Position numbers and translations under genes: made by a program
Source of the DNA: an uncultured Clostridia bacterium
GTDB lineage: Bacteria; Bacillota; Clostridia; Oscillospirales; Oscillospiraceae
Direction: 5' to 3'
DNA length: 53,438 bases
Assembly: GCA_947307255.1 (NCBI GenBank)
Contig: CAMZIO010000009.1
Coordinates: forward strand, 1 to 53,438
In this document: piece by piece, positions 22,881 to 30,773 of the stretch
How the letters are laid out: each line of letters opens with the position of its first letter
Numbering within the stretch: position 1 is the first letter of the stretch
Notes under the pieces: generated by a model
The model's database searches: none
Told to the model about the DNA's origin: nothing
The model's input: the letters and a program-made list of their open reading frames with translations, nothing else

Positions 22881-23855
22881 GTGAAAAAGATGCTGGACGA
22901 AATGCTTGCGGCGCTGGCGCGCGGTGAGCGCGCGGTGCTTTGCAGCGTGCTGCATACCGCCGGTTCCGCACCGCGCGGCGCCGGTGCGCGGATGGCCGTT
23001 TTGGAAGACGGGACGGTGCTTGGCACCGTAGGCGGTGGGCCGATGGAGCGGGAGGCGGTGCAGTTTGCCCGCGCAGCGTTTGTCCGCGGCAGCGGGGCGA
23101 TCCGCACCTATGCGCTTGCGCCCGACCAAGCGGGCAACGTCGGGGCGATCTGCGGCGGACGGGTTACGGTGTATTTCCAGATGCTTACGCAGGATGATGC
23201 GCCCGTTTTACGGCGCTGGCGCAGCGTGCTGGACGGGGATGAGAACGCCTGGCTGGTGCTTTTGCTGGATGGGGACGACGTGCGCAGCTTCTCCATCCGC
23301 ACGCAGGGCGAGCAGGGGACGCAGGACGAAGCGCGCTTTTCCGCCCGCGCCTGCTTCCGGGATGACGTCTATATCGAGCCGATCGTGCGCAGGGGCCGCG
23401 TATACCTTTTCGGAGGGGGACACGTGGGGCGTGCGCTGGTGCCGCTGTTGGCGAGCGTCAGCTTTCGCGTTACCGTGTTCGATCATCGCGCCGAGGTTGC
23501 AAAGGCGGAAAACTTCCCTGCGGCGGAGCAGGTGGTTTACGGGGACTTTGCCGATATTTTCGCCCGTGTTTCCCTCTCGCCGGAGGATTACGCCGTCGTT
23601 ATGACGCCGGGGCATGAAGGGGATTTTGCGATTCTTGCGCAGGTTTTGACCACGCAGGCGACTTATATCGGCTGCATCGGCAGCCGGAACAAGGCCGCCA
23701 GGACGAAGCAGCGCCTGGCGGAGGCGGGTTTTTCCCAGACGGATATCGCGCGGATTCACTCTCCGATCGGCTTGCCGATCGGCGCGGAAACGCCGGAGGA
23801 GATCGCCGTGAGCATTACCGCCGAGATGATCGAGCATCGCGCGCAGCATCAGTGA
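22881..23855 (+). CDS. xdhC: XdhC/CoxI family maturation factor
   Basis: The 324-residue protein has the N-terminal XdhC/CoxI domain (SVLHTAGSAPRGAGARMAV, GTVGGGPMEREA) and a C-terminal Rossmann domain (VYLFGGGHVGRALVPLLA). XdhC proteins bind molybdenum cofactor and help insert it, in sulfurated form, into xanthine-dehydrogenase-type hydroxylases. In this operon it would serve a selenium-containing hydroxylase. The start is GTG 22881, with AAAGGA about 12 bases upstream; ATG 22890 is an alternative. The next gene begins seven bases after the stop. Confidence 0.88.
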   Translation: MKKMLDEMLAALARGERAVLCSVLHTAGSAPRGAGARMAVLEDGTVLGTVGGGPMEREAVQFARAAFVRGSGAIRTYALAPDQAGNVGAICGGRVTVYFQMLTQDDAPVLRRWRSVLDGDENAWLVLLLDGDDVRSFSIRTQGEQGTQDEARFSARACFRDDVYIEPIVRRGRVYLFGGGHVGRALVPLLASVSFRVTVFDHRAEVAKAENFPAAEQVVYGDFADIFARVSLSPEDYAVVMTPGHEGDFAILAQVLTTQATYIGCIGSRNKAARTKQRLAEAGFSQTDIARIHSPIGLPIGAETPEEIAVSITAEMIEHRAQHQ

Positions 23856-23862
23856 GGAAGCT

Positions 23863-24999
23863 ATGATTTATTTTGACAATGCGGCCACTACGCTGCAAAA
23901 GCCCGATTGCGTCGTGCGCGCGGTCAGTGAAGCGCTTTGCTCCCTGGGCAACAGTGCGCGCGCCGCGCACGGCGGCGCGCTGGCTGCTTCCCGCACGGTG
24001 TTTGCCGCGCGCGAGGCGATCGCGGCGCTGCTGGGCTGTCCGCGCGCAGATCACGTGGTCTTTACGCAAAACGCCACTGAGGCGCTCAATATCGCTCTGC
24101 TTGGCCTCTTTTCACCGGGGGACCATGTGATTTCCACGGATTTGGAACATAATTCCGTCCTTCGTCCCCTCTATGCGCTGCAGCGTTGCGGCGTGGCGGT
24201 GGATTTTGTATCTGCAGATAAAAAGGGGAACGTGGACTATGCGGATTTTGAAGCGCTGCTGCGTCCGGAAACGCGCGCCGTGGTCTGCACGCACGCCTCC
24301 AATTTGACGGGCAACGCGCTGGATCTGCATCGCTTGGGGGAATTGACCCGCGCAAAGGATATTTTACTGGTGGTGGACGCCTCGCAGACGGCGGGCGCGC
24401 TGCCGATCCATATGACGGAGCTGGGCGTCGACGTGCTGTGCTTTACCGGACATAAGAGCCTGCTGGGTCCGCAGGGCACGGGCGGGTTGTGCATCCGCCC
24501 CGGCGTAGAGATCCGACCGCTCAAAACGGGTGGAACGGGCGTGCAATCCCACTTGCCGTACCAGCCAGAGCAGTACCCCACACGGCTGGAGGCGGGTACG
24601 CTCAACGCCCACGGTATCGCTGGACTGCTCGCTTCGGTGCAATGGATCCGGGAGCAGGGCGTGGAGCAGATCCACGCGCGGGAAATTGCGCTTGCCCGCC
24701 GCTTTTACGCGGCGGTATCCGCAATAGACGGCCTGACGGTCTACGGCGACTGGACGAACGATGCGCGCGCGCCGATCGTAACGCTGAATCTGCGGGATAC
24801 GCCGTCGTCGGAGCTGGCGGATGCGCTGTTCGAGGACTATGGCGTCGCCACGCGCAGCGGCGCACACTGCGCGCCGCGGATGCACCGCGCGCTGGGGACG
24901 ACGGAGCAGGGTGCCGTGCGCTTTAGCTTCGGCTATTTCAATAACGGCGACGAGGTGGACGCAGCCGTCGCCGCGCTGCGGGAGTTGAGCAGAGAATGA
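23863..24999 (+). CDS. Class V aminotransferase / cysteine desulfurase (EF2568-like)
   Basis: The 378-residue PLP enzyme has the NifS-like N-terminus (IYFDNAATTLQKP), PLP lysine in TGHKSLLGPQGTGG, and a catalytic Cys in SGAHCAP. It should remove sulfur or selenium from cysteine or selenocysteine. The subgroup TIGR01977 (am_tr_V_EF2568) is known from selenium-dependent molybdenum hydroxylase loci, and the neighbours fit. It probably supplies S or Se to the cofactor. GAGGAAG precedes ATG 23863, and the stop overlaps the next start (ATGA). Confidence 0.88.
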   Translation: MIYFDNAATTLQKPDCVVRAVSEALCSLGNSARAAHGGALAASRTVFAAREAIAALLGCPRADHVVFTQNATEALNIALLGLFSPGDHVISTDLEHNSVLRPLYALQRCGVAVDFVSADKKGNVDYADFEALLRPETRAVVCTHASNLTGNALDLHRLGELTRAKDILLVVDASQTAGALPIHMTELGVDVLCFTGHKSLLGPQGTGGLCIRPGVEIRPLKTGGTGVQSHLPYQPEQYPTRLEAGTLNAHGIAGLLASVQWIREQGVEQIHAREIALARRFYAAVSAIDGLTVYGDWTNDARAPIVTLNLRDTPSSELADALFEDYGVATRSGAHCAPRMHRALGTTEQGAVRFSFGYFNNGDEVDAAVAALRELSRE

Positions 25000-25232
25000 G
25001 GCAGAGACAAAGACGCGCCGTCGTAACCTTCCACACCACGGCGGAGGCGATGGCGACGGAAAAACTGTGTAAAGCGAAAGACCTTGCGGGCAAGTTGATT
25101 TCAGCGCCGCGAAGCCTTTCGGCAGATTGTGGCATCGCATGGAGCGCCCCGGTGGAGCTGCGCGAGGCGCTGGTGCGCGCGCTGGAGGAAGCGCAGATCG
25201 AGTTCGACGGGCTTTACGAGCTGACGCTGTAA
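24996..25232 (+). CDS. DUF3343 putative Se/S carrier protein
   Basis: The 78-residue protein begins with a strand-helix motif (RRAVVTFHTTAEAMATEKLCKA) and contains LSADCGIAWSAP with a conserved-position Cys45. It fits the DUF3343 (Se/S carrier-like) family. Its start overlaps the cysteine desulfurase stop, so a handover of persulfide or perselenide from that enzyme is an attractive but unproven idea. Confidence 0.8.
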   Translation: MRQRQRRAVVTFHTTAEAMATEKLCKAKDLAGKLISAPRSLSADCGIAWSAPVELREALVRALEEAQIEFDGLYELTL

Positions 25233-25241
25233 GGAGGGCCT

Positions 25242-25913
25242 ATGCAGATTACACCGCTATTGCAGATCGGGCGCGGCGTAACCGCGCTGCTTGGCAGCGG
25301 CGGCAAAACCACCCTGATGGAAACGATGGCGCGGGAGTTGGGACGCCGTGGCCGCGTGATTATCGGTACGACGACGAGAATTCTGCCGCCGGGGGAGTTC
25401 CCGGTGCTGCTTGATCCGACGGAGGAAGAGGTTTGCCGCGCGCTGGCTGCGCAGCGCGTCGTCTGTGTGGCAAGCGGCGCAGCGCAGGGCAAGCTGGCCG
25501 CGCCGCCACTGGCCTTTGCGCGCCTCGCCGTGCTGTCGGACTACGTGCTCGTCGAGGCGGATGGCGCGCACGGCCTGCCGCTCAAGGCGCATGCGGAGCA
25601 TGAGCCGGTCGTCCCCGAAGGGACGCAGCGCACCGTGCTGGTGCTGGGGGCGGACGGCTTTGGCAGGCCGATTTCCGAGGTTTGCCATCGAAGCGAGCGG
25701 TATGCGAGCCTTGCCGGCGTGTCGCCGGAGGAAACCGTTACGCCACGCCTTGCCGCGCAGGTCATCCGCGCGGAGGGCTGGGGCGATCGGGTGTTTGTCA
25801 ATCAGGTGGAGTCGCAGGAGGCTTACCGCTTTGCCGAGCAGCTCGCGTGCGAGCTGACGATTCCGGTGGTGGCGGGCAGCCTGCACAAGGGGGTATACGT
25901 ATGCTTGTTCTGA
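25242..25913 (+). CDS. yqeC: YqeC, selenium-dependent hydroxylase accessory protein
   Basis: The 223-residue protein has a P-loop (LLGSGGKTTLM, about 17-27), followed by GTTTRI and VLVEADGAHGLPLKAH, which are diagnostic of YqeC. The gene family co-occurs with selD and yqeB in genomes with selenium-dependent molybdenum hydroxylases; the biochemical step is unknown. AAGGAGG precedes ATG 25242. It overlaps yqeB by 13 bases. Confidence 0.9.
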   Translation: MQITPLLQIGRGVTALLGSGGKTTLMETMARELGRRGRVIIGTTTRILPPGEFPVLLDPTEEEVCRALAAQRVVCVASGAAQGKLAAPPLAFARLAVLSDYVLVEADGAHGLPLKAHAEHEPVVPEGTQRTVLVLGADGFGRPISEVCHRSERYASLAGVSPEETVTPRLAAQVIRAEGWGDRVFVNQVESQEAYRFAEQLACELTIPVVAGSLHKGVYVCLF

Positions 25914-26692
25914 TTCGCGGCGCGGGCGATCTTGCCAGCGGTATCGCGCTGCGGCTGCACCGCAGCGGTTTTGACGTGGTGATGACGGAAATCGCGCATC
26001 CTACCGCCGTGCGCCGCACGGTCGCCTTTTGTGAGGCGATCGTGCAGGGCGAGCAAACGGTGGAGGACGTAACGGCAGTGCGGGCGGATTGCTGGGAGGA
26101 AGCACTGTTGTATCTGGAGCAGGGGCTGATTCCCGTGCTTATCGACCCGGACTGCGCGAGCCGTACTCAGTTGCAGCCAGCCGTGCTGGTGGATGCGATC
26201 CTTGCCAAGCGCAACCTCGGCACGTGCATGAGCGACGCGCCCGTCGTCATCGGCGTTGGGCCCGGCTTTACGGCGGGGCAGGACTGCCACGCTGTGGTGG
26301 AGACGATGCGCGGACACACGTTGGGGCGCGTCTACTATGCCGGCAGCGCCCTGCCCGATACCGCAATTCCCGGATTGGTCGGGGGCTTTGCGGGGGAGCG
26401 CGTGCTGCGCGCGGACGCAAACGGCGCGTTCCATTCCGTCAAGAAGATCGGGGATACGGTGCGTGCCGGGGACGTTGCCGGCTACGTTGCCGGCGTGCCG
26501 GTGCTGTGCCAGATCGACGGCGTGCTGCGCGGGCTGGTCGCAGACGGAGTGCAGCTCACGAAGGGTATGAAATCCGGCGACGTGGACCCGCGCGGACAGG
26601 CGGAGAACTGCTATACCTGCTCCGATAAGGCGCTGGCGATCGGCGGCGGCGTGCTGGAGGCGATTCTGCATTTTCAGCGGGGGGAGGCGTGA
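25901..26692 (+). CDS. yqeB: YqeB, selenium-dependent molybdenum cofactor protein
   Basis: The 263-residue protein opens with a Rossmann-like LIRGAGDLASGIALRLHRSGF, followed by TEIAHPTAVRRTVAF, features of the YqeB family linked to selenium-dependent molybdenum hydroxylases. A central VGVGPGF and Cys residues (ENCYTCSD) are present. ATG 25901 has AAGGGGG upstream inside yqeC; a longer frame from 25682 is rejected. It lies four bases upstream of selD. Confidence 0.9.
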   Translation: MLVLIRGAGDLASGIALRLHRSGFDVVMTEIAHPTAVRRTVAFCEAIVQGEQTVEDVTAVRADCWEEALLYLEQGLIPVLIDPDCASRTQLQPAVLVDAILAKRNLGTCMSDAPVVIGVGPGFTAGQDCHAVVETMRGHTLGRVYYAGSALPDTAIPGLVGGFAGERVLRADANGAFHSVKKIGDTVRAGDVAGYVAGVPVLCQIDGVLRGLVADGVQLTKGMKSGDVDPRGQAENCYTCSDKALAIGGGVLEAILHFQRGEA

Positions 26693-26695
26693 TAG

Positions 26696-27736
26696 ATGGA
26701 AAACGAGGTAAAGCTGACGAAGCTGGCAAGCTGCGCCGGCTGCGGCGCAAAGGTTGGCGCGGGCGTGCTGGCTCAACTGCTTGACGGGATCCGGGTGCGC
26801 ACCGATCCGAATCTGCTGGTGGGCTTTGACAAGAGCGACGACGCGAGCGTCTACCGGATTTCGGACGAACTGGCGCTGGTGCAGACGGTGGACTTTTTTC
26901 CGCCGATTGTCGACGATCCCTACGTTTTCGGTGCGATCGCCGCAACCAACGCGCTCTCCGACGTGTACGCCATGGGCGGCGAGCCGAAGCTGGCGCTTAA
27001 CGTCATGGCGATCCCTGCCGATATGCCCAAGGAGGTCGTGCACGAGATGCTGCGCGGCGGCTATGACAAGGCGTATGAGGCCGGCGCGATCATCACCGGC
27101 GGGCACAGCATTCTCGACCCCGAGCCGAAATACGGCCTTGCCGTAACGGGCTTCGTCCATCCCGACCGCGTGCTGACCAACAGCGGCGCCGTGCCCGGAG
27201 ACGTGCTGTTTCTTACGAAGCCGCTGGGTATCGGGATTCTGACCACCGCCGCCAAGGCGGAGCTTACCACGCCAGCGGGCATGACGCTGGCGCAGAAGCT
27301 GATGCTGACGCTCAATCGCGGCGCGCGCGATGTGATGGTGAATTACCGTGTGCATGCCTGCACGGACGTAACGGGCTTCGGCCTTCTGGGACACTGCACG
27401 GAGATGGCGCAGGGCAGCGGCGTGGAGATTCATCTGGACGTGAACGCAATCGACTTGATCCCGGAGGCTCTGGAATTTGCGCGTATGGGCGTGCTGCCTG
27501 AGGGGATGTACCGCAACCGCACCTTTGCCGAGCCGCACGTGGATGCGGGGGAGGCGGCGCTTGCCGTGCAGGATATGCTCTACGATCCACAGACCTCCGG
27601 CGGACTGCTGATCGCGGTGGACCCGCAGGACGCGGACGAGTTGTTCGAAGAGCTCAGGGACGCCGTGCCCTCCGCCCAGCGTATCGGCACGGCGGAGGAG
27701 TACCGCGGCGGCAAGCGCATTTTTTTGCATCAATAA
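26696..27736 (+). CDS. selD: Selenide, water dikinase
   Basis: The 346-residue enzyme makes selenophosphate from selenide and ATP. The active-site loop SCAGCGAK contains the essential Cys16 and Lys19 (equivalent to E. coli Cys17 and Lys20); the second Cys of the E. coli loop is Ala here. The active-site Cys is encoded by TGC, so it is not a selenoprotein. GGHSILDPEPKYGLAVTG and DPQTSGGLL are typical. Its position after yqeC-yqeB fits the so-called orphan SelD setting, where selenophosphate serves the hydroxylase cofactor rather than selenocysteine; selA and selB are not in the window. Confidence 0.96.
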   Translation: MENEVKLTKLASCAGCGAKVGAGVLAQLLDGIRVRTDPNLLVGFDKSDDASVYRISDELALVQTVDFFPPIVDDPYVFGAIAATNALSDVYAMGGEPKLALNVMAIPADMPKEVVHEMLRGGYDKAYEAGAIITGGHSILDPEPKYGLAVTGFVHPDRVLTNSGAVPGDVLFLTKPLGIGILTTAAKAELTTPAGMTLAQKLMLTLNRGARDVMVNYRVHACTDVTGFGLLGHCTEMAQGSGVEIHLDVNAIDLIPEALEFARMGVLPEGMYRNRTFAEPHVDAGEAALAVQDMLYDPQTSGGLLIAVDPQDADELFEELRDAVPSAQRIGTAEEYRGGKRIFLHQ

Positions 27737-27753
27737 TACTTTTTTCTATGACG

Positions 27754-27777
27754 CGCAGCGGAGAACTTTCCGCTGCG
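27754..27777 (+). terminator. Hairpin after selD, probable terminator
   Basis: A 9-bp stem (27754-27762 with 27769-27777) precedes a modest T-containing stretch. It sits just upstream of the yedE promoter. Confidence 0.55.
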
Positions 27778-27779
27778 TG

Positions 27780-27808
27780 TTGACTTTATCTGCGTGATAT
27801 TTTATAAT
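27780..27808 (+). promoter_or_regulatory. Promoter of yedE
   Basis: TTGACT (27780-27785) and TATAAT (27803-27808) have a 17-base spacer, close to consensus. Confidence 0.88.
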
Positions 27809-27843
27809 GAATAACGCAATAGAGAAAGGAGAGAGAAAACCCT

Positions 27844-28938
27844 ATGACCAAGAAAATCAACCCCATGGTGATCGCGACCGGCGTTGCGGTGGGACTTGCC
27901 GCGCTTGCGCTGACGGCTCTCGGGAACCCTGCCAACATGGGGTTTTGTATCGCCTGTTTCCTGCGCGACATTGCCGGCGCCACCAGGCTGCATACCGCCG
28001 CTGCGGTGCAGTACGTTCGCCCGGAGATCGTCGGTATCGTGCTCGGCTCGACGGTCATGTCCCTTGCCGGACACGAGTTTCGAGCCCGTGCCGGATCATC
28101 GCCTGCCACGCGCTTTATTCTGGGCGCTTTTGTGATGATCGGCGCGCTGGTGTTCCTCGGCTGTCCGCTGCGCATGGTCATCCGCATGGGCGGCGGCGAT
28201 CTCAACGCCTTCGTCGGTCTGGCCGGCTTTTTCATCGGCATTCTGATCGGCATTTTCTTCTTAAAGCGCGGCTTCTCCCTCAAGCGCAGCTATGAGGTCG
28301 CCAAAAGCGAGGGCTTCGTCCTGCCCGGCGCGATGGCGGTGCTCCTGCTGCTCGTGCTGACGCTGCCGGCGCTCTTTGCGTTTTCCGAAGAGGGGCCCGG
28401 CTCCAAGCATGCGCCGGCGCTTGCCGCGTTCGGGATCGCGCTGATCGTCGGCGCGCTGGCGCAGAAGTCCCGCCTGTGCATGGTCGGCGGTATGCGCGAC
28501 GCGGTGATGTTCCGTGATTTCAACCTTCTGTCCGGCTTTGCTGCGATTTTTGCCACGGTGCTGCTGGGCAATATCGTGCTGGGCTGGTTCAACGGCTTTT
28601 CCACCTACCTTCAGCCCATTGCCCACGCGAGCCAGCTTTGGAACCTGCTGGGCATGGTGCTCGTCGGCTGGGGCAGCGTGCTGCTGGGCGGCTGCCCGCT
28701 GCGACAGCTCATTCTCGCCGGCGAGGGCAACGGCGACGCCGCCGTAACCGTGCTGGGCATGGTCGTCGGCGCAGCGTTTGCGCACAATTTCAAGCTCGCC
28801 GGCGCAGCCGCCAGCCTGAAGGACGGCGTGTACGCGGCCGGCGGTGTAGCAACGACCGGCAAGGTTGCCGTGCTGCTCGGCTTTGCCGTGCTGCTGGTGA
28901 TTTCACTGCTCAATTCGACCCGTAAGGAGGCTGCATGA
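27844..28938 (+). CDS. yedE: YedE-type putative selenium transporter
   Basis: The 364-residue membrane protein belongs to the YeeE/YedE family. It contains two related halves with conserved Cys-bearing loops: MGFCIACFLRD and FLGCPLRMVIRMGGGD in the first, and SRLCMVGGMRD and LLGGCPLRQLILAGEGNGDA in the second. YedE proteins that co-occur with selenium genes are proposed to import selenium compounds; paralogues import thiosulfate. AAGGAGAG precedes ATG 27844. Confidence 0.9.
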   Translation: MTKKINPMVIATGVAVGLAALALTALGNPANMGFCIACFLRDIAGATRLHTAAAVQYVRPEIVGIVLGSTVMSLAGHEFRARAGSSPATRFILGAFVMIGALVFLGCPLRMVIRMGGGDLNAFVGLAGFFIGILIGIFFLKRGFSLKRSYEVAKSEGFVLPGAMAVLLLLVLTLPALFAFSEEGPGSKHAPALAAFGIALIVGALAQKSRLCMVGGMRDAVMFRDFNLLSGFAAIFATVLLGNIVLGWFNGFSTYLQPIAHASQLWNLLGMVLVGWGSVLLGGCPLRQLILAGEGNGDAAVTVLGMVVGAAFAHNFKLAGAAASLKDGVYAAGGVATTGKVAVLLGFAVLLVISLLNSTRKEAA

Positions 28939-28939
28939 T

Positions 28940-29143
28940 ATGATCGACGCCAGAGGACTCAGTTGTCCCATGCCGGTTGTCATGGTGCAAAAGGAAGTGC
29001 AGAAAAACGCGCCGCAGGAGCTTACCGTGCGGGTGGACAGCATGGTCTGCGTGGAAAACATCACGCGCTACGCTCACCTGCAGGGCTATGAAGTGCAATA
29101 TACGCAGGACGGCGGCGATTTTGTGCTGACGCTGCACAAGTAA
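28940..29143 (+). CDS. TusA-family small sulfur/selenium carrier
   Basis: The 67-residue protein is a single TusA/SirA domain with the signature DARGLSCPMPVV and its active Cys at residue 9. It starts one base after yedE with AAGGAGG upstream. In many selenium-using bacteria this domain is the N-terminal half of YedF; here it stands alone. It likely carries S or Se delivered by YedE. Confidence 0.88.
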   Translation: MIDARGLSCPMPVVMVQKEVQKNAPQELTVRVDSMVCVENITRYAHLQGYEVQYTQDGGDFVLTLHK

Positions 29144-29165
29144 GCGATCGTACACAGACGCCCGG

Positions 29166-29200
29166 TACCTCCGCGCCCGCGTGGGCGCGGAGGTATTTTT
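29166..29200 (+). terminator. Intrinsic terminator after the TusA-like gene
   Basis: A 13-bp GC-rich stem (29166-29178 with 29183-29195) is followed by five T. Confidence 0.95.
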
Positions 29201-29256
29201 CTTCGCGGCGGGGCATAAGCTGACGTGGAAAAAGCGCTTCGGAAGGAGGACTTGCC

Positions 29257-30129
29257 ATGGTCAGAGGAAAGAGAGTGCGCCGTGCGGCGCATCCGCCGCG
29301 CCGACCTGTCAGGGAAGCGGGAAGAACCGGCGCTGCGGCGTGGACGCTGCTGCGCGGTGTGATTTGCAGCGGGATTTTCGTGCTGCTCGTTGTGCTCAAG
29401 CTGGTCGTACCCGGCAACCTTGCCGCGCTGCGAGGCACGGTGGGGCAGTGGCTGGTGCGCGACGCGGACTTTATCGCCGCATTTTCCGCGGTGGGCCGCG
29501 CCGTGAGCGGCGAGGGCGGGGTGGCGGAAGCGCTCGGCGAGGCGTATCTGGCGGTGCTGGGCGGGCAGCCGGAGGCACAGGAGGCAGCGGGGGCACCGAA
29601 GGACGTCCCGGTGCAGGATCAGGAAGCGTCCGATGCGGAGCTGACGGCACAGACGCAAACGGCGCAAACGCCGGATACGGAAGACCGGACGCCCGCACAG
29701 GAGCTTCCGGCCCACACTTCGACGCAGCGGCGCGCGCTGAGCTTTTCCTACACGACGCCCCTCAACGGAGAGGTAACATCCCCCTTCGGCTGGCGCGAGC
29801 ATCCCGTTACCGGGGTGGAAGCGTTTCATTATGGAATAGATATCGGTGCAGAGGAGGGCGCAGCGATTGTCTGCTTTGCAGACGGGACCGTCGGCGCCGT
29901 GGGAGAGAGCACGGAACTGGGCAAGTACCTTACGGTGAACCACGCGGACGGTTATTCCACGCTCTATGCTCATTGCAGTGCGGTTTCAGTCGCCGCCGGC
30001 AACAGCGTTGCGCAGGGGCAAAAAATCGCTGCCGTGGGGCAGACGGGAAACGCAACCGGGCCGCACCTGCATTTTGAGGTGCATGACGGGGAGGTGTTCG
30101 TCGATCCGGCGTATTATCTTGGCGCATAA
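29257..30129 (+). CDS. Membrane-anchored M23 (LytM) metallopeptidase, SpoIVFA-like position
   Basis: The 290-residue protein has a basic N-terminus, one transmembrane helix (about 32-52), a long low-complexity Gln/Ala/Thr-rich linker and a C-terminal M23 domain. The Zn ligands appear intact: HYGID and GPHLHFEV. It should cut peptidoglycan cross-bridges or act as a docking protein. It sits directly upstream of an M50 protease, as SpoIVFA does before SpoIVFB, although SpoIVFA has a degenerate M23 domain. GGAAGGAGG precedes ATG 29257. Confidence 0.82.
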   Translation: MVRGKRVRRAAHPPRRPVREAGRTGAAAWTLLRGVICSGIFVLLVVLKLVVPGNLAALRGTVGQWLVRDADFIAAFSAVGRAVSGEGGVAEALGEAYLAVLGGQPEAQEAAGAPKDVPVQDQEASDAELTAQTQTAQTPDTEDRTPAQELPAHTSTQRRALSFSYTTPLNGEVTSPFGWREHPVTGVEAFHYGIDIGAEEGAAIVCFADGTVGAVGESTELGKYLTVNHADGYSTLYAHCSAVSVAAGNSVAQGQKIAAVGQTGNATGPHLHFEVHDGEVFVDPAYYLGA

Positions 30130-30136
30130 GGGGACT

Positions 30137-30733
30137 TTGCGCGTTACGCCGGGCTGCCTCGCGGTGCTGGCGGGCGCGTGCCTCGTTACGCCGTGGGAGG
30201 TGCTGGCCGCAATTCTGATCGCGGCGGCGCTGCACGAGCTGGGGCATATCGCTGCGCTGCGCCGTTTCGGCGTGGCGATCGACGGCGTAGTGTTCAGTGC
30301 GTGGGGCGCGCAGATCTATGCGCGTGAGATGCGCCGCCTCTCCTACGGGCAGGAGCTGCTTGTAACCCTTGCCGGGCCGGCGGTCAACCTGCTGCTTTCC
30401 CCGCTCACTGCGGCGCTCAGCCTGCGTCTGGGCTGGCAGGACGGACTGATTCTTGCCGGCGCGCACGCGATTCTCGGCGCCTTTAATCTTCTGCCGATTC
30501 TGCCGCTGGACGGCGGGCAGGCGATCTACCTTGCCGTGGCGTGGCGCTTCGGCCCGCTCTGGGCGGACGCGGTAACGGCGATAACCGGGCTGGTGTGCGC
30601 CTTGACGCTGCTGTTCCTAAGCGCGGGACTGGTCATCCGCGGCGGCGGGATCTTTTTTCTGCTCGCCTCGCTGGAGCTGCTGCGCGGCGCGCTGGCGCAA
30701 CTGGCTCTTGCGCAAAACGCCGTGAAGGTATAG
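30137..30733 (+). CDS. Site-2 protease family protein (M50, SpoIVFB-like)
   Basis: The protein of about 198 residues is an intramembrane metalloprotease. HELGH (zinc motif, about residues 32-36) lies in an early membrane helix, and LPLDGGQ supplies the third zinc ligand region. No PDZ or CBS domain is present, so it is a minimal M50. The start is uncertain: TTG 30137 with AAGGGG close upstream gives the N-terminus RVTPGCLAVL expected of the family, while TTG 30119 or ATG 30083 would overlap the M23 gene. Pairing with the M23 protein suggests SpoIVFB-like activation of a membrane-bound sigma factor in sporulation, as inference. Confidence 0.82.
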   Translation: MRVTPGCLAVLAGACLVTPWEVLAAILIAAALHELGHIAALRRFGVAIDGVVFSAWGAQIYAREMRRLSYGQELLVTLAGPAVNLLLSPLTAALSLRLGWQDGLILAGAHAILGAFNLLPILPLDGGQAIYLAVAWRFGPLWADAVTAITGLVCALTLLFLSAGLVIRGGGIFFLLASLELLRGALAQLALAQNAVKV

Positions 30734-30773
30734 AATACAAAAGAATGCAACGACACGGAAGAGGAGACTGGCT

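Noticed and set aside
26696..27736. Selenocysteine in SelD
   Set aside because: The active-site codon is TGC, and no in-frame TGA exists in the gene.
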